This document shows positions 7,385 to 14,184 of a stretch of 22,767 bases of DNA, one piece after another. The notes below the pieces were generated by a model. It saw nothing but the letters and a program-made list of their open reading frames with translations, was not told the origin of the DNA and made no database searches. Made by a program: the position numbers and the translations under genes. Within the stretch, counting starts at the first letter, position 1. Each line of letters opens with the position of its first letter. Origin of the DNA: JAVVEZ01 sp032250895. Lineage in GTDB: Bacteria; Pseudomonadota; Gammaproteobacteria; Pseudomonadales; Pseudohongiellaceae. The stretch covers positions 1 through 22,767 of the forward strand of contig JAVVEZ010000055.1 in NCBI GenBank assembly GCA_032250895.1. The letters are read 5' to 3'.

Positions 7385-7789
7385 TCAGTCGAAACTCTCG
7401 CCTTCCTTGGTACCCCAGCCAAAGCCGTCCAGTGGACGAACGATCGACTGCATCCGCAGACGATGGTCGCCGGCATTGCGGCCAGGCTGTCCGGTAATGA
7501 CCACCTCGTCACCGGGCTTGAAGGAATCCCTGCTCAGACCCTGACGTTGCAGCAGACTGGCGCCACCCCATTCGACACCCCAGCGCTGCATCACGCCATT
7601 GTCATCCGGGGCCATCACCATGATGGATGAATGCGGATTCCGGAAATTCATCTGCACCAGCTGTCCCTTGATCCGGATGATGCGGTCCATGTCATAACTG
7701 GCCTGGAAGGAGTGATGCGCGAAAGCTGGCACACAGAACAGCATTGCGAGCAGGGAAGTCAGCGCTAACAGTCTGGCGTTATGAGTCAT
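7385..7789 (-). CDS. Small exported DUF6152 family protein
   Basis: The 134-residue product has a signal peptide (hydrophobic core about 7-20) with cleavage expected after AFA24, so the mature protein starts HHSF. I recognise the DUF6152 pattern: AHHSF, a tyrosine/aspartate segment (ASYDMD), GQLVQMNFRNPH with the conserved NPH at 51-53, WGVEWGGASLLQRQGL, and SFKPGDEVVITGQPGRN. The family has no established function that I know of. The predicted fold is a small all-beta domain (inference). The gene is convergent with the three-gene unit and has its own promoter at 7875-7903. An AGGTGA lies upstream of the ATG. The mature N-terminal His-His suggests metal binding; see the findings. Confidence 0.88.
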   Translation of the reverse strand: MTHNARLLALTSLLAMLFCVPAFAHHSFQASYDMDRIIRIKGQLVQMNFRNPHSSIMVMAPDDNGVMQRWGVEWGGASLLQRQGLSRDSFKPGDEVVITGQPGRNAGDHRLRMQSIVRPLDGFGWGTKEGESFD

Positions 7790-7874
7790 GTGCGTGTCAC
7801 CTAAGAGTATGGCGGTACAGTAATCGCGGTATTCCCTGGCAAGGGCAATGGCCGCAGGCTTATTTCAGGGGGCG

Positions 7875-7903
7875 ATTATAACGCATGGCAGGACGCTTGT
7901 GCA
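7875..7903 (-). promoter_or_regulatory. Sigma70-type promoter for the DUF6152 gene
   Basis: On the minus strand a perfect -10 TATAAT (7875-7880) is preceded, 17 bp away, by TGCACA (7898-7903), a 4/6 match to the -35 consensus. Transcription would start near 7868, leaving about 79 nt of leader. Confidence 0.55.
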
Positions 7904-7933
7904 GTGGCCTGCAAAATGAAAGTCCGGGCAACA

Positions 7934-7958
7934 CAAAAACCGGTGCTGGACACCGGTT
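7934..7958 (-). terminator. Rho-independent terminator after rpsT
   Basis: On the minus strand the stem AACCGGTG/CACCGGTT (plus-strand 7938-7945 and 7951-7958) with a 5-nt loop is followed by TTTTTGTGT. It lies about 40 bp beyond the rpsT stop codon and separates rpsT from the downstream DUF6152 gene. Confidence 0.8.
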
Positions 7959-7999
7959 CTGTTGATAGCGGGGGGATTTCTATTATTACGGAAGCTGTA

Positions 8000-8266
8000 T
8001 CAAGCCTTCAGGGCCTTGATCGCGGAATTCAGCCGACTCTTGTGACGGGCCGCCTTGTTCTTGTGGATAATGCCCTTGTCAGCCATCCTGTCGATGACCG
8101 GTACGGCTTCATTATAGGCAGTGCTGGCCTGCTCGTAGTTGGCAGATTCGATGGCAGCGATCACTTTCTTGAGGTAGGTGCGGACCATGGAACGAAAGCT
8201 GGCATTGTGACGGCGGCGTTTTTCGGTCTGTTTTGCCCTCTTGCGAGCCTGTGGAGTATTGGCCAA
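8000..8266 (-). CDS. rpsT: 30S ribosomal protein S20
   Basis: This 88-residue S20 is lysine- and arginine-rich. It starts MANTPQARKRAKQTEKRRRHN, which matches the family's 16S rRNA-binding N-terminus, and continues with the helical VRTYLKKVIAAIES and DKGIIHKNKAARHKSRLN segments. It is a single-gene unit on the minus strand, with a consensus promoter (8330-8358) and a terminator (7934-7958), and is divergent from murJ. This rpsT/murJ divergence is common in gammaproteobacteria. An AAGGAG precedes the ATG. Confidence 0.98.
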   Translation of the reverse strand: MANTPQARKRAKQTEKRRRHNASFRSMVRTYLKKVIAAIESANYEQASTAYNEAVPVIDRMADKGIIHKNKAARHKSRLNSAIKALKA

Positions 8267-8329
8267 GTGTAGCTCCTTAGTAAAATCTGATCGAAAGTAA
8301 GAGAATCGGGTGGAAAAATTAAGACGCGC

Positions 8330-8358
8330 ACTATGCAGGGTTCACCCGACTTTGTCAA
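8330..8358 (-). promoter_or_regulatory. Sigma70-type promoter for rpsT
   Basis: The minus strand carries TTGACA (8353-8358), a 17-bp spacer and CATAGT (8330-8335), followed by a GC-rich discriminator GCGCGTC. The leader would be about 57 nt. GC-rich discriminators are typical of ppGpp/DksA-controlled ribosomal promoters. Confidence 0.75.
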
Positions 8359-8361
8359 GGA

Positions 8362-8435
8362 GTAAAGTCCAGGTGTAAAGTCCAGGAGCCAGGCCCTGGC
8401 AGACATAAGGCCCTGCTGCGTAAAGCCCCGCAGCA
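8362..8435. repeat. Short tandem repeat and inverted repeats between rpsT and murJ
   Basis: GTAAAGTCCAGG occurs at 8362-8373 and again at 8375-8386 (period 13), directly upstream of the rpsT -35 box. It is followed by the palindrome GCCAGG-C-CCTGGC (8388-8400) and by a hairpin TGCTGCG (8414-8420)/CGCAGCA (8429-8435) with an 8-nt loop. No T-run follows on either strand, so these are not intrinsic terminators. The rest of the 288-bp gap 8267-8554 shows no gene, and I find no convincing murJ promoter. Confidence 0.6.
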
Positions 8436-8554
8436 AACGGCAGAAGGGTCACCAGAATCTACTGGTTTTATCCGGGTTCAGTCGTTACTATCCGAGGGTT
8501 TTTCCATGGTTCCTCCGGCACTTTTCAGGATCTTCCCTGAACCAGCCGGGGTCG

Positions 8555-10165
8555 ATGAATACCTTTGCATTCAAAGAATCCTGCATGGCCGGTGAAGAAG
8601 TCCCAAAGAACGAAGCGGAAAAGGCAGGGCAGCAGGAAGCCGGTCTGATCCGATCCGGGCTGGTGGTTTCCGCCATGACCTTTCTCTCCCGGGTGCTGGG
8701 GCAGGCGCGGGAGATCGTATTTGCGGCCATTTTTGGTGACGGGCCGGAAGCCGATGCGTTTTTTGTCGCCTTCAAGATTCCCAACTTTCTGCGCCGGCTG
8801 TTTGCCGAGGGCGCTTTTTCCCAGGCCTTTGTGCCCGTGCTGTCAGAGTACAGAAAGACCCGCACGCTGGCGGAAGTGAAGCTGCTGCTGGACCATGTAT
8901 TGGGCAGTCTGGGACTGATCCTGCTGGTGATCACCGTGCTGGGGGTGGCGGCGGCACCTCTGCTGGCGGCATTGTTTGCGCCGGGCTATCTGGCCAGCCC
9001 GGCGCAGTTCGCCCTGTTGGTGGAGATGTTGAGGATAACCTTCCCCTACATCCTGCTGATTTCGCTTACCGGTTTTGCCGGTTCCATCCTCAACAGCTAT
9101 GGGCGTTTTGCCATTCCGGCAATGACGCCGGTATTTCTGAATATTTCACTGATCAGCTGTGCCCTGCTGCTGAGTCCCCTGCTGGAGGTGCCGGTCATGG
9201 CCCTGGCCTGGGGCGTGTTGCTGGCGGGCATCATTCAACTCATGTTCCAGTTGCCCTTTCTGCATCATCTGCAACTGTTTCCCCGGCCCCGCCTCAACAA
9301 GGAGCATGAGGGGGTAAAAAGAATCATTGCGCTGATGTTGCCGGTGATGTTCAGTGTTTCCGTGGGGCAGATCAATTTATTGCTGGATACGGTGCTGGCC
9401 ACGACCCTGGTCAGTGGCAGTGTGAGCTGGCTGTATTATTCGGATCGGCTCATGGAGTTGCCCCTGGGCATTTTTGCCATCGCCATCGCCACCGTGATTC
9501 TGCCCAGCCTGTCCAGAATTCATGCGGCGCAGACGCCGGAACGCTTCGTCGCCATGCTGGCCTGGGCATTGCGGCTTGTCCTGTTGGTCGGGGTGCCGGC
9601 CAGCGTCGCGCTGATTGCTCTGGCCGAACCCTTGATCATTACGCTCTATCAGCGTGGGGCCTTTACATTGGCGTCGGTGTCGCCAACCGCGATGAGCCTC
9701 CAGGCCTATGCCATCGGCCTGCTGGGCTTCATGTCGATCAAAATTCTCGCGACCGCCTATTTCGCGCGCCAGGACACCCTGACACCGGTGCGCTATGGCG
9801 TGATTGCCATGGTCAGCAACATGGTGTTCAACCTGCTGCTGATTCTGCCCCTTGCCCATGTCGGACTGGCCCTGGCAACCTCGCTTTCGGCCTTTATCAA
9901 TGCCGGCCTGCTGTTGCGCGGGTTGTTGCAGAAGGATATTTTTCACTTCCCGCCCGGGTGGCCTGTATTTGTGGCCAGGATCATCGTGGCCAATGGTGTG
10001 ATGCTGCTGGTCCTGATGCTGCTGGCGGGGGAATCGGCACAATGGCTGGCATGGGGAGAGCTGGAGCGAATCGGCAAGCTGGCTCTGGTCTGTGGCGCAG
10101 GGATGCTTTCCTATTTGCTGGCCCTGTTGCTGCTGGGTCTCAGACCTGCGCAGTTCAGGCATTGA
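8555..10165 (+). CDS. murJ: Lipid II flippase MurJ
   Basis: MurJ (MviN) flips lipid II across the inner membrane for peptidoglycan synthesis. The N-terminal signature SAMTFLSRVLGQAREI (about 39-54), EADAFFVAFKIPNFLRRLFAEGAFSQAF (with Asp68, Arg80/81 and Glu85) matches charged residues known to matter in E. coli MurJ. About 14 hydrophobic segments follow, as expected for the MOP superfamily. The length is 536 residues from ATG 8555, or 526 from ATG 8585 (MAGEEVPKNE). Either start leaves a hydrophilic extension relative to the E. coli protein, whose N-terminus aligns near residue 30. I keep 8555 because GGGG lies just upstream, with modest certainty. It is divergent from rpsT and upstream of ribF. 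Confidence 0.95.
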   Translation: MNTFAFKESCMAGEEVPKNEAEKAGQQEAGLIRSGLVVSAMTFLSRVLGQAREIVFAAIFGDGPEADAFFVAFKIPNFLRRLFAEGAFSQAFVPVLSEYRKTRTLAEVKLLLDHVLGSLGLILLVITVLGVAAAPLLAALFAPGYLASPAQFALLVEMLRITFPYILLISLTGFAGSILNSYGRFAIPAMTPVFLNISLISCALLLSPLLEVPVMALAWGVLLAGIIQLMFQLPFLHHLQLFPRPRLNKEHEGVKRIIALMLPVMFSVSVGQINLLLDTVLATTLVSGSVSWLYYSDRLMELPLGIFAIAIATVILPSLSRIHAAQTPERFVAMLAWALRLVLLVGVPASVALIALAEPLIITLYQRGAFTLASVSPTAMSLQAYAIGLLGFMSIKILATAYFARQDTLTPVRYGVIAMVSNMVFNLLLILPLAHVGLALATSLSAFINAGLLLRGLLQKDIFHFPPGWPVFVARIIVANGVMLLVLMLLAGESAQWLAWGELERIGKLALVCGAGMLSYLLALLLLGLRPAQFRH

Positions 10166-10195
10166 TTGGTATCTGACATGGCCCTGACTTATAAT
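10166..10195 (+). promoter_or_regulatory. Sigma70-type promoter for ribF
   Basis: A perfect -10 TATAAT (10190-10195) is preceded at 18 bp by TTGGTA (10166-10171) and followed by GCGCGGC. The start would be near 10202, just upstream of the ribF ATG at 10225. The promoter sits in the only gap between murJ and ribF. Confidence 0.6.
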
Positions 10196-10224
10196 GCGCG
10201 GCTTTCTCTGTCTGGCCTTTACGC

Positions 10225-11157
10225 ATGCAGATCATTGACAACCTGAGCTCATTCCAGGAGCAGCATGGGCGCTGCGTGGCCACCATTGGCAAGTATGATG
10301 GCATGCATCTGGGGCATCAGAGCATACTCAGACGCTTGCTGGAACTGGCCGGGTCCCATGCGCTGCCCTCCCTGGTGGTGCTCAGTGAACCCCAGCCGGA
10401 AGAATTTTTTGCCGGCAGTCAGGCCCCGGCACGGCTCAATCATTTTGTCGACAAGGTGAATTTTCTGCGTGATTTCGGCGTTGACCTGGTGTATCGCCTG
10501 ACCTTCAATCAGGCCCTGAGTCAGCTTTCCCCCCAGGCTTTCGTCGAGCGGATACTGGTGGCCGGTCTGGGAGTTGAAAGTATCGTGGTGGGCAGCGATT
10601 TCCGCTTTGGCAGAGATCGCGCCGGTGACCTTGCCCTGTTGACGGAGCAGGGTCGGCAGCTGGGCTTTGGCGTTCATGAGGCGGCCCCGGTGTGCAGCGG
10701 CGACCAGAGAATCAGCAGTACCCTGGTAAGACAGTGTCTGCAGATGGGTGACTGTGCGCAGGTCAGACAATTGCTGGGGCGTGCCTACAGCATATCCGGC
10801 GTGGTGGTGCAGGGGCGGCAGCTGGCCCGGCAGCTGGGTGCGCCGACGGCCAATATCCGGCTTGAAACGGCATCCATTGCATTGCAGGGGGTTTATGCCG
10901 TGAACATCGAATGCCGGGGGCGCTTGTTTCAGGGGGTCGCGAATATCGGTTACAAGCCCACGGTGGAAACCGGCAGTGTACCGAGTCTGGAAGTTTTCCT
11001 GTTTGACTTCGAGGGGGATCTCTATGGCGACAGCTTGCAGGTGTCATTCCTGGAAAAACTTCGGGATGAAAAAAAATTCAGTGATCTGGATGCGCTCAAA
11101 CAACAAATCAGCCGTGATGTCGACGCTGCGCGGGGCTATTTTTCGCGATTGGGATGA
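10225..11157 (+). CDS. ribF: Bifunctional riboflavin kinase / FAD synthetase
   Basis: RibF makes FMN from riboflavin and then FAD. The N-terminal nucleotidyltransferase half carries GKYDGMHLGH (about 22-31; the usual form is GxFDGVHxGH, so Tyr replaces Phe and Met replaces Val), VGSDFRFGRDRAGD and ISSTLVR. The C-terminal kinase half carries GAPTANI (about 205-211), GVYAVNIE, GVANIGYKPTV and the closing LEVFLFDFEGDLYG...FLEKLRDEKKF block. The length of 310 residues is normal. In most gammaproteobacteria ileS follows ribF, but here the next gene is lspA. Confidence 0.96.
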   Translation: MQIIDNLSSFQEQHGRCVATIGKYDGMHLGHQSILRRLLELAGSHALPSLVVLSEPQPEEFFAGSQAPARLNHFVDKVNFLRDFGVDLVYRLTFNQALSQLSPQAFVERILVAGLGVESIVVGSDFRFGRDRAGDLALLTEQGRQLGFGVHEAAPVCSGDQRISSTLVRQCLQMGDCAQVRQLLGRAYSISGVVVQGRQLARQLGAPTANIRLETASIALQGVYAVNIECRGRLFQGVANIGYKPTVETGSVPSLEVFLFDFEGDLYGDSLQVSFLEKLRDEKKFSDLDALKQQISRDVDAARGYFSRLG

Positions 11158-11263
11158 AGGCCATCGGGAAGGTACTGCGCCCGGATCAACAGCGAATTGA
11201 CGGCGCGGCATGCTTCATGAGCTGCCGAAGATCAGAATCAATGTGAAACATTATCGGGTTGTT

Positions 11264-11755
11264 ATGACTAGCAGATTCAATTCAAGAACGGTCGGTTTTT
11301 TTTTGCTGGCCGTGCTCATTCTGATACTTGATCAGGCCACAAAATATTTTTTTGACAATAGCCTGGTTTATGGTGAAACCCATCCGGTTGTTCAGGGTTT
11401 TGATTTGTTGCTGGTCTACAACACCGGCGCGGCCTTCAGCTTCCTCAGCGATGCGGGTGGCTGGCAACGCTGGATTCTGACCGGCGTTTCCCTGGTGATC
11501 AGCCTTATATTGCTGGTTTGGCTGACACGCCTGCAGCAGCATGAAAGACTGCTGGGTGTTGCCATTGCGCTGATCCTTGGGGGGGCGCTGGGGAATCTGG
11601 TGGACAGAGTCCTGATGGGCTATGTGATTGACTTCATAAGCATCTATTTCCAGCAATACCGCTTTGCCACCTTCAATATTGCCGATTCTGCGATCAGTAT
11701 CGGCGCCCTGCTGATGGCCCTGGACATCATCCGGGGAAAAGAGGCTGCCAAATGA
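11264..11755 (+). CDS. lspA: Prolipoprotein signal peptidase (signal peptidase II)
   Basis: LspA is an inner-membrane aspartyl protease that removes signal peptides from lipidated prolipoproteins. The 163-residue product has four hydrophobic segments, VYNTGAAFSF (about 51-60), GGALGNLVDR (about 106-115), YVIDFI with catalytic Asp123, and FNIADSAI with catalytic Asp141. I choose ATG 11264 (MTSRFNSRTV) because it gives the usual length. An in-frame ATG at 11210 would add 18 polar residues, and neither start has a strong Shine-Dalgarno sequence. The stop overlaps the fkpB start by 4 bp. Its substrates may include the island lipoprotein at 6576. Confidence 0.95.
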   Translation: MTSRFNSRTVGFFLLAVLILILDQATKYFFDNSLVYGETHPVVQGFDLLLVYNTGAAFSFLSDAGGWQRWILTGVSLVISLILLVWLTRLQQHERLLGVAIALILGGALGNLVDRVLMGYVIDFISIYFQQYRFATFNIADSAISIGALLMALDIIRGKEAAK

Positions 11756-12282
11756 TGGAAAAACTCCCCTTGCGGGATCTCACCGGCGCCGCAGTCAAAC
11801 CGGAATCAGGCATGGAGTCCGTGGCGGGGCGGCCTGATCAGATCGGGCCTGGCAGCAGGGTGACGCTGCATTTTTCGCTGGCACTGGGCAATGGCGAACT
11901 CATTGACAGCAATTTCGGACAGCAGCCGGTGAGCTTTGTCGTGGGCGACGGCAATCTGCTGCCCGGCTTTGAGCAGGCGCTTGCCGGTTTTCGTCCGGGG
12001 CGCAAACGCAATGTCCGCGTGCCGGCCGCCAGGGCTTTTGGCGAGTTCAATGTGGATAATGTGCAGACTTACAGCAGGAGCCGGTTTCCTGCCGACCTGG
12101 TGCTGGAAAAAGGCCTGATGCTGGCCTTTGCCGATCTTGGCAGCTACGAGCAGACTGGCGTGGTCAAGGATTTTGATGCAGAACAGGTTATCATTGACTT
12201 CAATCATCCTCTGGCGGGTAGAGACATAGAGTTCTCGGTAGAGATATTATCCGTGGAACCGGCAAAGGGCGAAGCGTTATGA
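11752..12282 (+). CDS. fkpB: FKBP-type peptidyl-prolyl isomerase (SlpA/FkpB)
   Basis: This is a small cytosolic prolyl isomerase and chaperone of the SlyD-like FKBP group. The isomerase core is split by a flap domain: SRVTLHFSLALGNGELID (about 35-52), VGDGNLLPGFEQAL (about 64-77), then the inserted domain, then VVKDFDAEQVIIDFNHPLAG and IEFSVEIL. The product has 176 residues, about 25 more than E. coli SlpA. The extra residues are an N-terminal polar stretch (residues 1 to about 30), which may be real or may mean initiation further in. It lies within the lspA-fkpB-ispH overlap chain (4-bp overlaps at both ends), so translational coupling is likely. Confidence 0.93.
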   Translation: MMEKLPLRDLTGAAVKPESGMESVAGRPDQIGPGSRVTLHFSLALGNGELIDSNFGQQPVSFVVGDGNLLPGFEQALAGFRPGRKRNVRVPAARAFGEFNVDNVQTYSRSRFPADLVLEKGLMLAFADLGSYEQTGVVKDFDAEQVIIDFNHPLAGRDIEFSVEILSVEPAKGEAL

Positions 12283-12299
12283 ATGACGGGAAAGCAGCA

Positions 12300-13268
12300 A
12301 TGACGATAAAACTGGCAAACCCCAGGGGCTTCTGTGCCGGGGTTGACCGGGCAATTGATATTGTCGATCGGGCCCTGGCCATGTTTGGCGCGCCGGTTTA
12401 TGTCAGACATGAGGTGGTGCACAACAAGTTTGTGGTCGATGAGTTGCGCAGCCAGGGCGCTGTTTTCGTCGATGAATTGTCCGATGTGCCGGCCCGGGAT
12501 GCGCAGGGCCGTCCCTCGATAGTGGTGTTCAGTGCTCATGGGGTCTCCCATCAGGTCAAAAAAGAAGCCCGCCGTCTGGGTCTGAAGGTCTTTGATGCCA
12601 CGTGTCCGCTGGTCACCAAGGTACACATGGAAGTGATTCGCTACAGCCAGGCCGGGCAGGAGTGCATTCTTATCGGCCACGCCCTTCATCCCGAGGTGGA
12701 GGGCACCCTGGGGCAGTATGATGAAGCTCAGGGAGGGAAAATTTACCTGGTGGAGTCGGAGGAGGATGTGGCCTCTCTTGAAGTCCGGGATGTCACCCAG
12801 CTCAATTATGTGACCCAGACGACCTTGTCGATGGACGATACGGCCCTGATCATCGACGCGCTGAGGAACAAATTTCCCTTGATCAATGGCCCCAGAAAAA
12901 AAGATATCTGCTATGCCACCCAGAATCGTCAGGATGCCGTCAAGCAGCTGGCGCTGGAGTGCGATCTCGTGCTGGTGGTCGGTTCATCCAACAGCTCCAA
13001 CTCGAATCGGCTGTGGGAACTCGCGCAGCGCATCAGTGGCGAAGCCTATCTGATCGATGCCGCCGATGAAATCCGGGCCGGCTGGTTTGAAAACAAGACG
13101 GCCATTGGTGTGAGTGCCGGGGCCTCTGCTCCCGAGATACTGGTGCAGCAGGTGATTCAGCGTCTGGAAGGTATGGGCGCGAAGCGGCCGCAGGAATTGG
13201 CCGGTGTCGAGGAAAACATCATTTTTTCCATGCCCAGGGAACTCAGGAAGAGCGCCAGCCTGATGTAA
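12300..13268 (+). CDS. ispH: 4-hydroxy-3-methylbut-2-enyl diphosphate reductase
   Basis: IspH (LytB) is the last enzyme of the MEP isoprenoid pathway, converting HMBPP to IPP and DMAPP. The three [4Fe-4S] ligands are Cys12 (PRGFCAGVDRAI), Cys102 (DATCPLVTKVH) and Cys204 (ICYATQNRQ). The catalytic Glu132 is in HPEVEG. ATG 12300 gives the conserved N-terminus (MTIKLANPRGFCAG). ATG 12279 would add seven residues but overlaps the fkpB stop in the common ATGA arrangement, so coupling from 12279 is possible. The length is 322 residues. Its IPP feeds IspB, encoded at the other end of the window. Confidence 0.97.
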   Translation: MTIKLANPRGFCAGVDRAIDIVDRALAMFGAPVYVRHEVVHNKFVVDELRSQGAVFVDELSDVPARDAQGRPSIVVFSAHGVSHQVKKEARRLGLKVFDATCPLVTKVHMEVIRYSQAGQECILIGHALHPEVEGTLGQYDEAQGGKIYLVESEEDVASLEVRDVTQLNYVTQTTLSMDDTALIIDALRNKFPLINGPRKKDICYATQNRQDAVKQLALECDLVLVVGSSNSSNSNRLWELAQRISGEAYLIDAADEIRAGWFENKTAIGVSAGASAPEILVQQVIQRLEGMGAKRPQELAGVEENIIFSMPRELRKSASLM

Positions 13269-13275
13269 AGAAATC

Positions 13276-13291
13276 AGTGATCCGTATCACA
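13276..13291. promoter_or_regulatory. CRP/Vfr-type binding palindrome before the pilin operon
   Basis: The sequence AGTGATCCGTATCACA has perfect inner half-sites GTGAT-N4-ATCAC and matches the CRP consensus TGTGA-N6-TCACA at nine of ten positions, with AT-rich flanks. It lies 8 bp after the ispH stop and about 245 bp before the first pilin start. A TATATT at 13432-13437 is a possible -10 without a good -35, so the promoter is unassigned. Apart from this site the 268-bp gap 13269-13536 shows no convincing gene. Confidence 0.5.
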
Positions 13292-13536
13292 AATTCGGCT
13301 TTCTTCCTGCCCTGCCGCTCAAAAATCACTATCCGTTCACAAGCTGCGAGAACTTTTTCAGCTATTCTGCTCTGCCTGGATGCTTGGGAAATCCGGGTGA
13401 CCAAAGACAAAAAGATTGCGATGAGGCATGCTATATTGAGAGCGGCTGCACAGGATGAGCGGGCAGGGGTCGTATCGGCGTTCAGGGCTATCCTGAGGCG
13501 GAGGCGGCCGGCTCCTGGCTTTTGAGGGGTTTCATA

Positions 13537-14184
13537 ATGGTCTGCGGCATGGCTGAAAGAGGTTTGCAACACACAAGAACCCACCACATTGTGGTCGGAC
13601 GACCTGCAAGCGGCTACACGATCCTTGAACTGCTGGTGACACTGGCCATCGTGGCCCTGCTGGCGGCGGCAACCGTCCCCAGCCTGCAGGATATTGTCAC
13701 GCGCAACGCCAGAGACAGCGGGATGCAGGACTTGATGACGGCTATTGCCGGCACGAGGTCCGAGGCGGTCACCCGGGCGGCAAGTGTCGCACTTTGTCGC
13801 AGCGTCGATGCGAGTGCCTGTGCGGCATCGACCAATGGCGATTGGAAGGACGGCTGGCTGGTTTTTCAGGACGCGGGCACGGCGGGTGTCGTGGATGGCT
13901 CCGATCAGATAGTGCTGGTGCATCCGGCGCTCAATGGGCAGAACGCCATCCGGATCCGAACGGGCAGTGGTGCCAACATCAGCGGGGATTACCTGCGTTT
14001 CAGTCCGGAAGGGTTTCTGCAGGACCCCGACAATGGCGCTTATTTCAAGTTCTGCGATGCCGCCAATGCCCCAGGCAATGCCAGAGCCATCTGGGTCGGC
14101 AATGCTGGCCGTGCCGCCCTGTCGGTGGATGACGCAGATGGCATTCATAACGACATGGCTGGAGTCGATCTGGTATGTCCATGA
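13537..14184 (+). CDS. Type IV minor pilin, FimT/FimU (GspH) family
   Basis: This prepilin-like protein belongs to the GspH/FimT family. The class III signal is PASG then YTILELLVTLAIVALLAAATVPSL: cleavage after Gly, Glu at +5, but Tyr at +1 instead of Phe. Downstream are the family-typical RSEAVTRAASVALCRS, NGDWKDGWLVFQD and a C-terminal Cys. From the ATG at 13537, preceded by GAGGGG, the product is 215 residues with an unusually long 27-residue leader. A GTG at 13591 would give an ordinary 8-residue leader but lacks a Shine-Dalgarno sequence. By position it corresponds to fimU/fimT of Pseudomonas, heading fimU-pilV-pilW-pilX-pilY1-pilE. It overlaps pilV by 10 bp. Confidence 0.88.
   Translation: MVCGMAERGLQHTRTHHIVVGRPASGYTILELLVTLAIVALLAAATVPSLQDIVTRNARDSGMQDLMTAIAGTRSEAVTRAASVALCRSVDASACAASTNGDWKDGWLVFQDAGTAGVVDGSDQIVLVHPALNGQNAIRIRTGSGANISGDYLRFSPEGFLQDPDNGAYFKFCDAANAPGNARAIWVGNAGRAALSVDDADGIHNDMAGVDLVCP

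Noticed and set aside
8414..8435. Hairpin TGCTGCG/CGCAGCA as a terminator
   Set aside because: No T-run follows on either strand, and the genes on both sides start, rather than end, here.
13277..13290. GTGAT/ATCAC hairpin as the ispH terminator
   Set aside because: The stem is only 5 bp with no following T-run; the palindrome fits a CRP-type operator better.
13277..13525. A possible 82-residue plus-strand protein between ispH and the first pilin
   Set aside because: It has no ribosome-binding site, begins inside the CRP-like palindrome and shows no family features; the region is better read as regulatory.
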